15,629 nt of DNA from VMSU01 sp031400755 (GTDB lineage: Bacteria > Desulfobacterota > Desulfobulbia > Desulfobulbales > VMSU01): contig JANNQL010000072.1 of the NCBI GenBank assembly GCA_031400755.1, positions 1 through 15,629 of the forward strand. The letters are read 5' to 3'. The notes below the pieces were generated by a model. The model did not search any database, was not told where the DNA came from, and worked only from the letters and a program-made list of their open reading frames with translations. Every line of letters begins with the position of its first letter. Positions within the stretch are counted from its first letter, which is position 1. The position numbers were made by a program, and so were the translations under genes. Shown here piece after piece: positions 1-7,847 of the stretch.

Positions 1-602
1 CAATTTTTAACTATATCATCAGTATCTACGGGCACCTCCCCCACGATATCAATACTGACAAACGCCCCAAGGTCGTCGAGTTGCAGAGTGAATTGAAGGA
101 CGACCAACTGGAGAGATCAGCCAATCAGTACTACTACCGCACGAAGGCCATTGCCACCTTTGTGAAAGGACTTATTGCCGCTGACCCGCAATCGCTGATC
201 ATTATGGTCAGCGACCATCTGCCAGCGCTCGCCTACGGACCAAACACCTACCGTGATCTCAACTATCTAGGTGGAGCCGAAGACGCCATCCACCAGAACC
301 GTATCTTTATCATCGAAAATGGCCGGGCCGTCCAGTACAGCACCATCCATCACTTCGATATCCCCCGCATCGTCCTCAATTACGTGACCAAAGGCCAATA
401 CTGCCAGGAACACACCTGTAATTTCAAGTCAGATATTAATAATAATGCTGCTGTTGACAACACCGCTTACCGAGACGAATACATGTCCATCATGGCCCAA
501 GCCATGGGTGGCAGTGAATCCCCCCCCCCTGAAAGTCAGGAGGAAGGGGACCAGATCAATGACACCGCCCCCCCTGTACAAAATCCCCCTGCCGGAGTAT
601 AA
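1..602 (+). CDS. Sulfatase / LTA-synthase-like transferase, C-terminal part (5' truncated)
   Basis: The reading frame is open from base 3 and ends at TAA 600-602, so only the last ~200 residues are present and the true start lies to the left. The segment IIMVSDHLPAL resembles the late Asp-His metal-binding motif (S/G-DHLP-L) of alkaline-phosphatase-superfamily enzymes, in particular the LTA-synthase / phosphoglycerol-transferase group (COG1368-like). A GHLPHD segment lies upstream of it and NRIFIIENG downstream. Such enzymes are normally membrane-anchored and move phosphoglycerol or phosphoethanolamine groups on envelope glycans outside the cytoplasmic membrane. The catalytic Thr/Ser and the membrane helices would lie outside the window. 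The last ~40 residues are a Pro/Glu/Gly/Asn-rich, probably disordered tail containing a C10 tract. The superfamily is fairly sure; the substrate is unknown. Confidence 0.65.
   Translation, partial: IFNYIISIYGHLPHDINTDKRPKVVELQSELKDDQLERSANQYYYRTKAIATFVKGLIAADPQSLIIMVSDHLPALAYGPNTYRDLNYLGGAEDAIHQNRIFIIENGRAVQYSTIHHFDIPRIVLNYVTKGQYCQEHTCNFKSDINNNAAVDNTAYRDEYMSIMAQAMGGSESPPPESQEEGDQINDTAPPVQNPPAGV
520..529 (+). repeat. C10 homopolymer in the coding tail of the sulfatase-like gene
   Basis: Ten consecutive C residues encode part of SESPPPE. A second C run (C7, about 578-584) follows in the same tail. Homopolymers of this length are prone to slipped-strand mispairing. By frame arithmetic, one extra C brings TGA at 530-532 into frame and cuts off the tail, while one lost C opens the frame that runs to 816. 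Confidence 0.85.
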
Positions 603-664
603 GCGACAGGCAGTTCAATTGAATTGCAAATGCATTGATTGTGCCGGGGTAGTCTTTCTAAACC

Positions 665-684
665 TTGATGGCGACGCGAAAGAC
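665..684 (+). repeat. Degenerate copy of a dispersed repeat (TTGATGGCG..CGC.AAA)
   Basis: TTGATGGCGACGCGAAAGAC matches the first 17 bases of 5025-5044 at 15 positions. I remember similar TTGATGGCGTCGCAAAAA strings as frequent intergenic repeats in deltaproteobacterial genomes; that is memory, not a search. It lies in the spacer between two convergent genes. Confidence 0.35.
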
Positions 685-695
685 ATTTTTTGGAC

Positions 696-731
696 GTCCA
701 TCCCAAGACGGCGATTAATGGACTTTTTTTT
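696..731 (+). terminator. Probable Rho-independent terminator of the sulfatase-like gene
   Basis: GTCCAT (696-701) pairs with ATGGAC (718-723) across a 16-base loop and is followed at once by eight T residues (724-731). It sits 94 bases after the stop codon at 602 and before the convergent gene ending at 773. The stem is short and the loop long, but the T-run is typical. Confidence 0.55.
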
Positions 732-772
732 CATAAAACCTACCAATTTTCGAAGCGGAACACCTTCAATGA

Positions 773-1456
773 TTAAAAAGGCTGGTCAAGTGGAAAGAGT
801 TTTTCGCCGGCCTTGACTTCTAAATCAAGGCGGTTCTCTGGTGGCGGGATTGGACAGGAAAAATTATAATTGTAGGCGCAATAAGGATTATAGGCCAAAT
901 TGAAGTCCAACACGGCAGAATCTCCAGACGGTGCCTCCAGATCGAGATAACGCCCTGCCCCATAGGTTTCCCTGCCAGTTGTCAGGTCAGTAAACGGCAC
1001 AAATAGTGAATTTCTGCCGGGTGTTTCCTGCCCCTTTTCCTGGTAGGCCGAGAGGGTCAAGCGTTTGTTGGCCATAGTAAAGTCAAAGCGTCCGATAGTG
1101 ACATAAACCCTTTCGTGGCCGGTCGAGGTCTGAATCCTGAATTCAACCGGCTTGGCCAAGCGCTGATAGTGGGCAGTCACCTTATAGGCAATATCGACCG
1201 GAAAATAACTCAACTCCTTAAATTTCCATTGCTGTTCGTTAATCAGCGGTGAATCCTGTGACGTCTTGAAGAATCTGTCCTTGTCCTTCCGAACTGCCAA
1301 AACTTTCTTCTTATGCTGTAATGTCTCAAGCCGATTCGGCCCTGATCCGCAGGAAACCAAGCAAGCTATCACCCCAAGACAGACGAACCATTGCCAAAGC
1401 CTTGCCTGAGCCCTTCTTTTCCCGCCCATCGAAAGTAAATTACTGTGCGTGCCCAT
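773..1456 (-). CDS. DUF1684-family lipoprotein
   Basis: The protein has 227 residues. A basic N-terminus is followed by a hydrophobic stretch (about 20-35) and a lipobox LVSC with Cys36, so it is predicted to be a lipoprotein. The C-terminal half carries the signature of DUF1684 (PF07920): SLFVPFTDLTTGRETYGAGR, then YLDLEAP, LDFNLAYNPYCAYN, FSCPIPPPENRL and a closing KAGEK. The biochemical function of the family is not established. The ATG at 1456 is chosen because AAGGAA stands about 8 bases upstream; the internal Met10 (1429) has no ribosome binding site. The start overlaps the end of thrC by 17 bases, so the gene is probably the last one of the rsfS-gpmI-thrC operon and translationally coupled. 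Family assignment is strong; function is unknown. Confidence 0.88.
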   Translation of the reverse strand: MGTHSNLLSMGGKRRAQARLWQWFVCLGVIACLVSCGSGPNRLETLQHKKKVLAVRKDKDRFFKTSQDSPLINEQQWKFKELSYFPVDIAYKVTAHYQRLAKPVEFRIQTSTGHERVYVTIGRFDFTMANKRLTLSAYQEKGQETPGRNSLFVPFTDLTTGRETYGAGRYLDLEAPSGDSAVLDFNLAYNPYCAYNYNFSCPIPPPENRLDLEVKAGEKLFPLDQPF

Positions 1457-2828
1457 CTATAAATTCCTTAATAACCTTGGTGTCAGCGGCCAAGATTTCG
1501 CAACGCGTTGCCCGTCCCTGTAGAGCGGCCAAACTAGATGGTAGCGGTTGCTCACCGATCGCCTCAGTTACTGCAGCGCCGAATTTGCCTGGGTGGGCAG
1601 TGGCCAAACAGATCATCGGACGATTTGCGGCAAACTCCCGCCCGGCCTTCACCCCGACTGCGGTATGAGGGTCAAGCACATAACCGGTCTCATTGTAAAA
1701 TTCACGAATCATGGCAATAACTTCCTCCTCACTCACCCGGCGGGCGCTAAAATCCTCACTGATCCTTGCCAACACTGCTTGATCAAAACGAAGACAACGC
1801 TGGCTGGACAAAGACTCCATGTCGTGAGCGGTGCGCTCGGCATTTTCGCCGTTTAAATAATAGAGATAGCGCTCGAAATTGGAGGCCAACTGAATGTCCA
1901 TGGAGGGACTACAGGTTGGCACTACCTGACTGGTTGAGTAATCGCCAGCCATAACGAATCGGGCCAGAATATCATTGTCATTAGTGGCCAGTACCAATCT
2001 GCCTATGCAACCTTTTCCAAGCATCTGGCGGGCCACGAACCCGGCAAAGACATCCCCAAAATTGCCGGTCGGCACCGAGAAATCCACCGTCTCGATCCCC
2101 TCAGCCTCCGAAACCCGAAAATAGGCATAGACATAATAGACGACCTGGGCCAAAATTCGCGCCCAGTTGATCGAGTTGACCGCACCCAAGCGATGACGCT
2201 CCTTGAAAGGGATATCGTTAAATATACCTTTAACGATGGCCTGGCCATCATCAAAGGTGCCCTCAATGGCAATATTGAAAACATTGCTGTCAAGCACCGA
2301 CGTCATCTGCAACTCCTGGATCGGGCTGACCCGCTTATGGGGATGCATAATAAAAATATTGATCCCCTCCTTGCCGCGAACCCCCTGGATGGCAGCGCTA
2401 CCGGTGTCTCCAGAGGTAGCGCCGACGATATTCATCTTCTCGCCGCTTTCAGCCAGCAGGTACTCGAAAAGATTGCCCAAAAACTGCAGGGCCACATCTT
2501 TAAAAGCCAGGGTAGGCCCATGGAAGAGCTCCAGGATATACACCCCACCTTTCTTGACCAATGGGGTAACCTGCGGATGGCTGAAGGTCTGGTAGGAGCG
2601 CTCGATCAAGGCCCGCAAGTCCGGGGCTGGGATATCATCTATAAATCTGGACATAACCTCAAAGGCCAGGTCCTGATATGATAATTCCTTCCAGGTGGCC
2701 ATGGTCTTGGCGTCGATGGCCGGCAGTGAGGTCGGCAACAGGAGTCCGCCGTCGGTTGCCAAGCCCATCATCACCGCCTCTTTAAAACCAATGGGCGCAA
2801 TCATGCCGCGTGTACTGATGTATTTCAT
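1440..2828 (-). CDS. thrC: Threonine synthase
   Basis: Converts O-phosphohomoserine to threonine and phosphate with pyridoxal phosphate, the last step of threonine synthesis, in the cytosol. The 462-residue length fits the longer E. coli/yeast-type class. It starts MKYISTRG and has ATDGGLLLP near residue 25. The PLP lysine is in ELFHGPTLAFKD (Lys110). Phosphate- and cofactor-binding segments follow: GATSGDTGSAA (about 135-145), GAVNSINWARI (about 215-225), VPTGNFGDVFAGF (about 252-264) and ATNDNDI. No key residue appears to be missing. The ATG overlaps the gpmI stop as ATGA (2825-2828), so translation is probably coupled. The DUF1684 gene begins inside its last codons. Confidence 0.97.
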   Translation of the reverse strand: MKYISTRGMIAPIGFKEAVMMGLATDGGLLLPTSLPAIDAKTMATWKELSYQDLAFEVMSRFIDDIPAPDLRALIERSYQTFSHPQVTPLVKKGGVYILELFHGPTLAFKDVALQFLGNLFEYLLAESGEKMNIVGATSGDTGSAAIQGVRGKEGINIFIMHPHKRVSPIQELQMTSVLDSNVFNIAIEGTFDDGQAIVKGIFNDIPFKERHRLGAVNSINWARILAQVVYYVYAYFRVSEAEGIETVDFSVPTGNFGDVFAGFVARQMLGKGCIGRLVLATNDNDILARFVMAGDYSTSQVVPTCSPSMDIQLASNFERYLYYLNGENAERTAHDMESLSSQRCLRFDQAVLARISEDFSARRVSEEEVIAMIREFYNETGYVLDPHTAVGVKAGREFAANRPMICLATAHPGKFGAAVTEAIGEQPLPSSLAALQGRATRCEILAADTKVIKEFIDGHAQ

Positions 2829-4384
2829 GGGTAGGCCTCCTCTAGCAGGCAGCCCCCTTCCATCTCCTCAGGTACCGGTAGCCCCATTAAATAAAGGACA
2901 GTAGGGGCAATATCTTTGAGGGCGCCATCAAAGCGAAGTGCGCGACCGACATAGCGGTCGTTAATCAGGAGAAAAGGTACCTGATTCAAGGTATGGGCCG
3001 TATGCGGACCCTTGGTTTCCTGGTCATACATGATATCGGCATTGCCATGATCGGCGCAGATCAAGACAGTGCCGCCCAATTCCTGAAATGGCTTGACCAG
3101 TTGCCCCAGGCACTCATCTACGGTCTGGCAGGCCTTGACCGCCGCTTCAAACTTGCCGGAATGGCCGACCATGTCGGCATTGGCAAAATTCAAAACAACC
3201 AGACTATATGGATTGTCGTGCAGACGCCGCAACAATTCCGCAGTCACCTCAGGGGCACTCATCTCGGGCTTCAAGTCATAGGTCGCGACTTCTTTCGGCG
3301 AATTGATCAAGACCCGATCTTCCAAGGCAAATGGCGCTTCCCGACCACCGTTGAAAAAATAGGTTACATGGGCATATTTTTCGGTCTCGGCAATCCGCAA
3401 CTGCCGTAAACCATGAGTGCTGACTTCTTCTCCGAGGATTCTTTTTAGTGAGTGCGGCGGGAAAAGAACGGGCAAATCAAGGCCCTTCTCATACCTGGTG
3501 CAGGTGACAAAGTTGGCCAGGCGCGGTCGTGTGCCAGTGGAAAATTCATCAAAGAGCTGATCGGTAAAGACATGGGTCAACTGTCTAGCCCGGTCGGCCC
3601 TGAAATTGAAAAAGATCACACTGTCGCCGTCCCCTATCAACGCCACCGGTTGCTTGTCCTCACCAACGATGACGATAGGCTTAATAAACTCATCATTTTC
3701 GCCTCGCCCATAGGCATCGCCAATTGCAGCCACCGGGTCCTGATGACAGACCCCCTGCCCACTGACCATGGCCTTCCAAGCTAATTCCAGACGCTCCCAG
3801 CGATTATCACGATCCATGGCGTAATAACGACCAATCACTGTGGCTACCTGCCCAACGCCGATGGCGGCAAGTTCTTCCTGCACCTTAACCATATAGTCCT
3901 GGCCGCTCTGGGGTGGAGTATCTCGACCATCCATAAATGCATGGATGGCTATTCTGGCCAGGCCTTTATGGGCGGCAATCCGCACCAAGGCGTAGAGGTG
4001 CTTAAGATGGCTATGTACCCCGCCATCCGAGACTAAGCCCATCAGATGCAGGGTCTTACCATCGGTCATGGCTTGGGTAAGCACCCGGTCCAAGACCTCA
4101 TTGGCCGCCAAGTCGCCGGTCTCAATGGCCCGGTTGATGCGGGTAAAATCCTGATAGACCACGCGTCCGGCGCCGATATTCAGATGTCCCACCTCGGAGT
4201 TCCCCATCTGTCCTTCCGGCAGACCGACCGCCCCATCATGGGCCTTAAGCGTAGTAAAGGGGTAACGGCTCGACCAGCGGTCCATATTCGGAGTATCGGC
4301 CATGTGAACGGCATTGGTAGCGATCTTCTCGCCAACGCCCCATCCGTCCAGAATTATCAGCATCACTGGTGCGGCCATGGTCAT
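2825..4384 (-). CDS. gpmI: Cofactor-independent phosphoglycerate mutase
   Basis: Interconverts 3- and 2-phosphoglycerate in glycolysis and gluconeogenesis, using two Mn ions and a phosphoserine intermediate, in the cytosol. The 519-residue length is normal for the family. Visible motifs in order: ILDGWG with metal ligand Asp13, QMGNSEVGH with catalytic Ser63, MDGRDTPP, FFNFRADRARQLT, TRYEKGLDLPVLFPP, ETEKYAHVTYFFNGG, NFANADMVGH, CADHGNADIM and GPHTAHTLNQVPF. The start at 4384 is supported by GGAGGAGG seven bases upstream; Met3 would be farther away. Its ATG overlaps the rsfS stop as ATGA, and its own TGA overlaps thrC the same way, so it is the middle gene of a coupled operon. Confidence 0.97.
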   Translation of the reverse strand: MTMAAPVMLIILDGWGVGEKIATNAVHMADTPNMDRWSSRYPFTTLKAHDGAVGLPEGQMGNSEVGHLNIGAGRVVYQDFTRINRAIETGDLAANEVLDRVLTQAMTDGKTLHLMGLVSDGGVHSHLKHLYALVRIAAHKGLARIAIHAFMDGRDTPPQSGQDYMVKVQEELAAIGVGQVATVIGRYYAMDRDNRWERLELAWKAMVSGQGVCHQDPVAAIGDAYGRGENDEFIKPIVIVGEDKQPVALIGDGDSVIFFNFRADRARQLTHVFTDQLFDEFSTGTRPRLANFVTCTRYEKGLDLPVLFPPHSLKRILGEEVSTHGLRQLRIAETEKYAHVTYFFNGGREAPFALEDRVLINSPKEVATYDLKPEMSAPEVTAELLRRLHDNPYSLVVLNFANADMVGHSGKFEAAVKACQTVDECLGQLVKPFQELGGTVLICADHGNADIMYDQETKGPHTAHTLNQVPFLLINDRYVGRALRFDGALKDIAPTVLYLMGLPVPEEMEGGCLLEEAYP

Positions 4385-4782
4385 TGGCTCGCCTCCTCCG
4401 CCTTGATAAATTTAGTCAAATCAACACGCGGCGCATCGTGCCAGAGCCCCTCAAGGTCATAGACCTGCCGCTCTTCGTAATAAAAAATATGGACAATGAC
4501 ATCGTTAAAATCGAGGAGGACCCAGTGGCCTTCATCCAGGCCCTCGACCTTGGTAGTGGAGGTTCGCTTACGACTCATTTTCTGGTCAAGGGCTGAGGCC
4601 AACCCCTGCACATGACGAGTGGATCGCCCATTCATGATCAGAAAATAATCGGCAAAACCAGAGATCTTTTTAACATCCAGCAACACGACATTTTCAGCCT
4701 TTTTATCAATTGCCGTCTCGCAAAGAATTGTGGCGATTTCAAGTGCGCTTTTCTCAAGCAAAACCTTCTTTATTTTTTCCAT
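4381..4782 (-). CDS. rsfS: Ribosomal silencing factor RsfS (Iojap/YbeB family)
   Basis: RsfS binds ribosomal protein uL14 on the 50S subunit and blocks joining with 30S when nutrients are scarce. The 133-residue reading contains the family landmarks: VVLLDVKKISGFADYFLI near residues 35-52, then GRSTRHVQ and EGHWVLLDFNDVIVHIF, and the closing YDLEGLWHDAP. An in-frame upstream ATG at 4827 would add 15 residues. I prefer 4782 because GGAGG (4796-4800) lies upstream, although 13 bases away, which is long, and because 4827 has no visible ribosome binding site. It is the first gene of the operon leading to gpmI, thrC and the DUF1684 gene. Confidence 0.93.
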   Translation of the reverse strand: MEKIKKVLLEKSALEIATILCETAIDKKAENVVLLDVKKISGFADYFLIMNGRSTRHVQGLASALDQKMSRKRTSTTKVEGLDEGHWVLLDFNDVIVHIFYYEERQVYDLEGLWHDAPRVDLTKFIKAEEASQ

Positions 4783-4909
4783 GAAAAAAATAATTCCTCC
4801 ATATTTTTCAACATTGATAAAGTCCATTGATGACCGGCGACTACAGAAATTTTCGAATCATCGCTTTTATTCAAAAACGCACAGTCTCGTCTATCTGCTG
4901 TCGATCAGC

Positions 4910-4939
4910 ATTAATTTTAGAGCAAAAATCACTTGTCAA
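4910..4939 (-). promoter_or_regulatory. Possible promoter of the rsfS operon
   Basis: Read on the minus strand there is a perfect TTGACA (4934-4939) and, after 18 bases, ATTAAT (4910-4915), which matches TATAAT at four positions. It lies in the AT-rich part of the divergent spacer and faces rsfS. The -10 is weak, so this is tentative. Confidence 0.35.
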
Positions 4940-4992
4940 ATTCTACCCACACCCATTAATGGTATATTTTTAACACTATTATATAATCGATT

Positions 4993-5085
4993 CGCCATCA
5001 TATTGAAAGTCATATGAGCCATTGTTGATGGCGTCGCAAAAACTGCGAGGGGCGGCAATCAACAAACGTCTTCGTAACGCCCCTC
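4993..5085. repeat. Cluster of three inverted repeats in the rsfS-secDF spacer
   Basis: Three stem-loops follow one another. CGCCATCA (4993-5000) pairs with TGATGGCG (5026-5033). TCGCA (5034-5038) pairs with TGCGA (5044-5048) around a five-base loop. GAGGGGCG (5047-5054) pairs with CGCCCCTC (5078-5085) across 23 bases. A small palindrome TCATATGA (5010-5017) sits in the first loop. The part at 5025-5044 resembles the repeat at 665-684. The cluster lies just upstream of the secDF -35 box. It may be a relic of a mobile repeat, a terminator for traffic toward rsfS, or a protein-binding region. Confidence 0.6.
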
Positions 5086-5115
5086 CGGTAAAACAAAAAC
5101 AGACCGCTTCTCAGT

Positions 5116-5143
5116 TTGACATCTGCTCCTGGTAAGGTATAAT
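5116..5143 (+). promoter_or_regulatory. secDF: Consensus sigma70 promoter of the secDF operon
   Basis: A perfect -35 TTGACA (5116-5121) and a perfect -10 TATAAT (5138-5143) are separated by 16 bases, facing secDF. Transcription would start near 5150, giving a leader of about 110 bases. It is the best match to the consensus in the window and suggests strong basal expression that could be tuned in the leader. Confidence 0.8.
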
Positions 5144-5193
5144 CGCCTGCTGATTTTAGAATTATCCGTTGTCACCCCCTTGCATCTCGTGTA

Positions 5194-5262
5194 ATGATTG
5201 CCTTAATGCCTAAACCTCCGATTATCGGAGGCGGTATCAACCATTTAAGGAAAAACCCATGA
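5194..5262 (+). other. Possible 22-codon leader ORF overlapping the secDF start
   Basis: ATG at 5194 opens a frame reading MIALMPKPPIIGGG and ending HLRKNP. Its TGA (5260-5262) overlaps the secDF ATG (5259-5261) as ATGA. No Shine-Dalgarno sequence precedes it, and the frame contains the leader hairpin 5215-5231, so it may be chance. If translated, it would couple ribosome arrival to secDF initiation. Confidence 0.25.
5215..5231 (+). promoter_or_regulatory. Hairpin in the secDF 5' leader
   Basis: CCTCCGATTATCGGAGG forms a perfect 7-base-pair stem with a three-base loop. It ends 15 bases before AAGG (5247-5250) of the secDF ribosome binding site. The 3' arm reads GGAGG, a strong anti-SD match that the 5' arm would mask when folded. 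There is no T-run, so it is not an intrinsic terminator. Confidence 0.5.
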
Positions 5263-7844
5263 ATAAGTCCTTGCGCTGGAAAATCATCCTTCTCTGCTTC
5301 ATCACCATCTTCTCGGCGGTCAGCATCGTGCCGTCCCTTACCAACAATGTGCCGGACTGGTGGAAAAAATATTTCGCCCCGGAAGGCCTGAAACTTGGTC
5401 TTGACCTGCAAGGCGGCATGCACCTGGTCTTGAAGGTGGACCTGAAGAAGGCCGTTGAAAACTCCCTTGATTTCGCCGCCCTGGACTTAAAGGACGCACT
5501 CCTCGAAAAACAGATCTCGGTAGTAAAGACCAAAGCGCCGCAGGCCGACAAGGTAGTCTTCACCTTGCCTAACAAGAGCGCCATGACCACGATCAAAGAA
5601 CTGATCAAGAGCGATGCCTTCTCCAACCTGGCGATTGACATCAAAGAAGAAGAGGGCTCCTTCCCGCGCCTCATCCTGGCCTTGAAACAAGAACGCATCG
5701 ACTTCATCAAAAAGAACGCCGTCAGTCAATCCTTGGAAATCATCCGTAATCGAATCGACCAGTTCGGGGTGGCCGAGCCGGTCATTATCCGCCAGGGCGA
5801 AGACGAAATCGTCGTCCAGTTGCCGGGCATCAAGGACTCAAAACGGGCCTTGAGTCTGATCGGCCAGACCGCCCAGCTTGAATTCAAGATGGTGGTGGAC
5901 AACAACGGCGGCCTGGACCTCAACAGCCTGGTCACTCAGGCTGTGTCCTCCGGCAAATGGCAGCGGGGCCAAAGTCTAAAACAGCTGAATATGGCCTTGG
6001 GCCGTGATCTGCCGCCGGACACCCAGATCTATTTCGAGACCTCAACCGACCCCCAGACCCAAGTGAAGTCCGAGACACCGCTCCTGATCCAAAATCAAGT
6101 GATGATGAGCGGCGACATGGTGGCCGATGCCCAGGTCCGGGTCGGCGGCACTTTTAACGAACCTTACGTCACCCTCGACCTGACCGGCCACGGCGGCAAG
6201 GTCTTCGGCCAAGTCACCGAGAAAAACGTCAATAAGCGTTTTGCCATAATCCTGGACGGCAATGTCAAATCGGCGCCGGTCATCCGCGAAAAGATCATGG
6301 GTGGCAGTGCCCAGATCTCCGGCAACTTCACTTACGAAGATGCCACCGACCTGGCCATTGTCCTCCGCATCGGCGCCCTGCCTGCCCCGGTTGAGATCAT
6401 CCACAACCTGACGGTAGGCGCCTCTCTCGGCCGCGACTCCATTGAGAAAGGCCTTGCCTCCGGTCTCGTGGGCACGGCGCTGGTTATTGTCTTTATGCTG
6501 ATCTACTATCGAGGTGGCGGCGTCATCGCCTGCACGACCATGTTCCTGAACATCCTCCTGATCTTTGCCGGTCTGGCCTTCATGAACGCCACCCTGACCA
6601 TGCCCGGCATCGCCGGGATCATCCTGTCTATCGGCATGGCGGTTGACTCCAATATCCTGATTTTTGAGCGGATGCGAGAGGAATTTGCCCTCGGCAAATC
6701 GCTCCGCTCCGGGATTGATGCCGGGTACGACAAGGCCTTAGCCGCTATTGTCGACGGACATGTCACCACCCTGGTCACCGCCATCGCCCTCTTCCTGTTC
6801 GGCACCGGCCCGATCAAGGGCTTCGCGGTCACCCTCTCCTTCGGGGTCGCCTTCAACCTGTTCACCACCCTCTTTGGCTCCAAGCTGATCTATGACGTCA
6901 TGACCAGCACCAAGAAGATGACGAAACCGATGAAATTCTTGCAGTTCATCAATCAGCCAAGTATCGATTATATGCGGCTGCGCAAATTCGCCTTCAGCAT
7001 CTCCATCCTGTTGTCGCTTCTTGGTCTCTTCGCCATTGTCCAGATCATGCGGGGCCAGGCCAATCTCGGCATTGACTTCTCCGGCGGGTCTATGATCCAA
7101 TACAGCGCCAGCAAGCCCTTTGCCCTCGAAGACGCCCGTGCGGCCCTTAAAAAACATGATCTGGGCGAGCTTGACCTGCAGCAGGTGACCAACGAGAACC
7201 AGTTGATCGTCAAATTCAAAAAGTCCACCGACAAAGTCGAAAACATGGCGGACAAGATCACCTCGGCCTTAAACAGCGAAATGCCAGAGGTGGGCCTTAC
7301 GGTGGAGAGCACCTTCGAGATTGGCTCCTCGGTCAGCGATGCCTTGCGGAGTAAGGCGGGGCAAGCCATCCTCATCTCCATGCTCGGCGTCATGGCCTAT
7401 CTGGCCGTCCGCTTCAACACCCGCTTCGGGGTGGCGGCGGCGATTGCCACCTTCCACGATATCCTGATCGTCTTAGGGATATGTTACCTCTTTAATATCG
7501 AAATCACCCTGCTCATCGTCACCGCCCTCTTGACCCTGGCCGGCTACTCACTAAACGATACGGTCATCATCTTTGACCGAATCAGGGAAAACCTCCACCG
7601 CCCAGGCCACGACAAAAAACTGACTAATGTCATCAACAACAGCATCAACGAGGTCCTGTCGCGGACTATTGTCAACTCCTTGACTACCTTTCTGACGGTC
7701 ATGGCCCTCTTTTTCCTGGGCGGCATTGTCGTCCACGACTTCTCCTTCATCCTGCTGATCGGCTTCATCACCGGCGCTTACTCCTCGGTCTTCATCGCCG
7801 CTCCCATCCTGTGCATCTGGAACAAGGAAGAAGGGACGGTCTGA
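5259..7844 (+). CDS. secDF: Protein translocase SecDF (SecD and SecF in one chain)
   Basis: SecDF is the proton-driven membrane partner of SecYEG that pulls proteins through on the outer side. The 861 residues contain both proteins. The SecD half has TM1 (about 8-28), LKLGLDLQGGMHLVL (44-58) and a large periplasmic P1 region with NRIDQFGVAEP (164-174). Helices from about 395 to 545 include GIILSIGMAVDSNILIFERM (453-472). The SecF half begins near 560, with a helix at about 577-595, LGIDFSGGSMIQYS (603-616) and the P4 region. Its helices from about 700 to 855 carry AGYSLNDTVIIFDRIREN (761-778). The conserved acidic residues of TM4 in both halves (VDSN, LNDT) are present. No stop or frameshift separates the halves. 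AAGGA stands about 7 bases before the ATG. ykgJ and tatC follow directly. Confidence 0.97.
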   Translation: MNKSLRWKIILLCFITIFSAVSIVPSLTNNVPDWWKKYFAPEGLKLGLDLQGGMHLVLKVDLKKAVENSLDFAALDLKDALLEKQISVVKTKAPQADKVVFTLPNKSAMTTIKELIKSDAFSNLAIDIKEEEGSFPRLILALKQERIDFIKKNAVSQSLEIIRNRIDQFGVAEPVIIRQGEDEIVVQLPGIKDSKRALSLIGQTAQLEFKMVVDNNGGLDLNSLVTQAVSSGKWQRGQSLKQLNMALGRDLPPDTQIYFETSTDPQTQVKSETPLLIQNQVMMSGDMVADAQVRVGGTFNEPYVTLDLTGHGGKVFGQVTEKNVNKRFAIILDGNVKSAPVIREKIMGGSAQISGNFTYEDATDLAIVLRIGALPAPVEIIHNLTVGASLGRDSIEKGLASGLVGTALVIVFMLIYYRGGGVIACTTMFLNILLIFAGLAFMNATLTMPGIAGIILSIGMAVDSNILIFERMREEFALGKSLRSGIDAGYDKALAAIVDGHVTTLVTAIALFLFGTGPIKGFAVTLSFGVAFNLFTTLFGSKLIYDVMTSTKKMTKPMKFLQFINQPSIDYMRLRKFAFSISILLSLLGLFAIVQIMRGQANLGIDFSGGSMIQYSASKPFALEDARAALKKHDLGELDLQQVTNENQLIVKFKKSTDKVENMADKITSALNSEMPEVGLTVESTFEIGSSVSDALRSKAGQAILISMLGVMAYLAVRFNTRFGVAAAIATFHDILIVLGICYLFNIEITLLIVTALLTLAGYSLNDTVIIFDRIRENLHRPGHDKKLTNVINNSINEVLSRTIVNSLTTFLTVMALFFLGGIVVHDFSFILLIGFITGAYSSVFIAAPILCIWNKEEGTV

Positions 7845-7847
7845 TCC

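Larger units (their letters stand above)
4783..5258. other. Divergent intergenic region between rsfS and secDF
   Basis: These 476 bases hold no convincing full gene. The left part (to about 5000) is AT-rich and holds the tentative rsfS promoter. The middle holds the inverted-repeat cluster. The right part holds a strong promoter and a leader of about 110 bases for secDF, with a hairpin and a possible short upstream ORF. No yajC is found upstream of secDF, although it often stands there in other bacteria. Confidence 0.7.

Noticed and set aside
445..816. 123-codon open frame overlapping the sulfatase-like gene
   Set aside because: It overlaps a family-like coding sequence in another frame, runs through a terminator and into the convergent gene, and has no recognisable motif. 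It matters only as the -1 frame of the C10 tract.
5237..5710. Long minus-strand open frames across secDF (this and several others up to 7913)
   Set aside because: They are shadows of a GC-rich, strongly conserved coding sequence; none has a ribosome binding site or a family motif.
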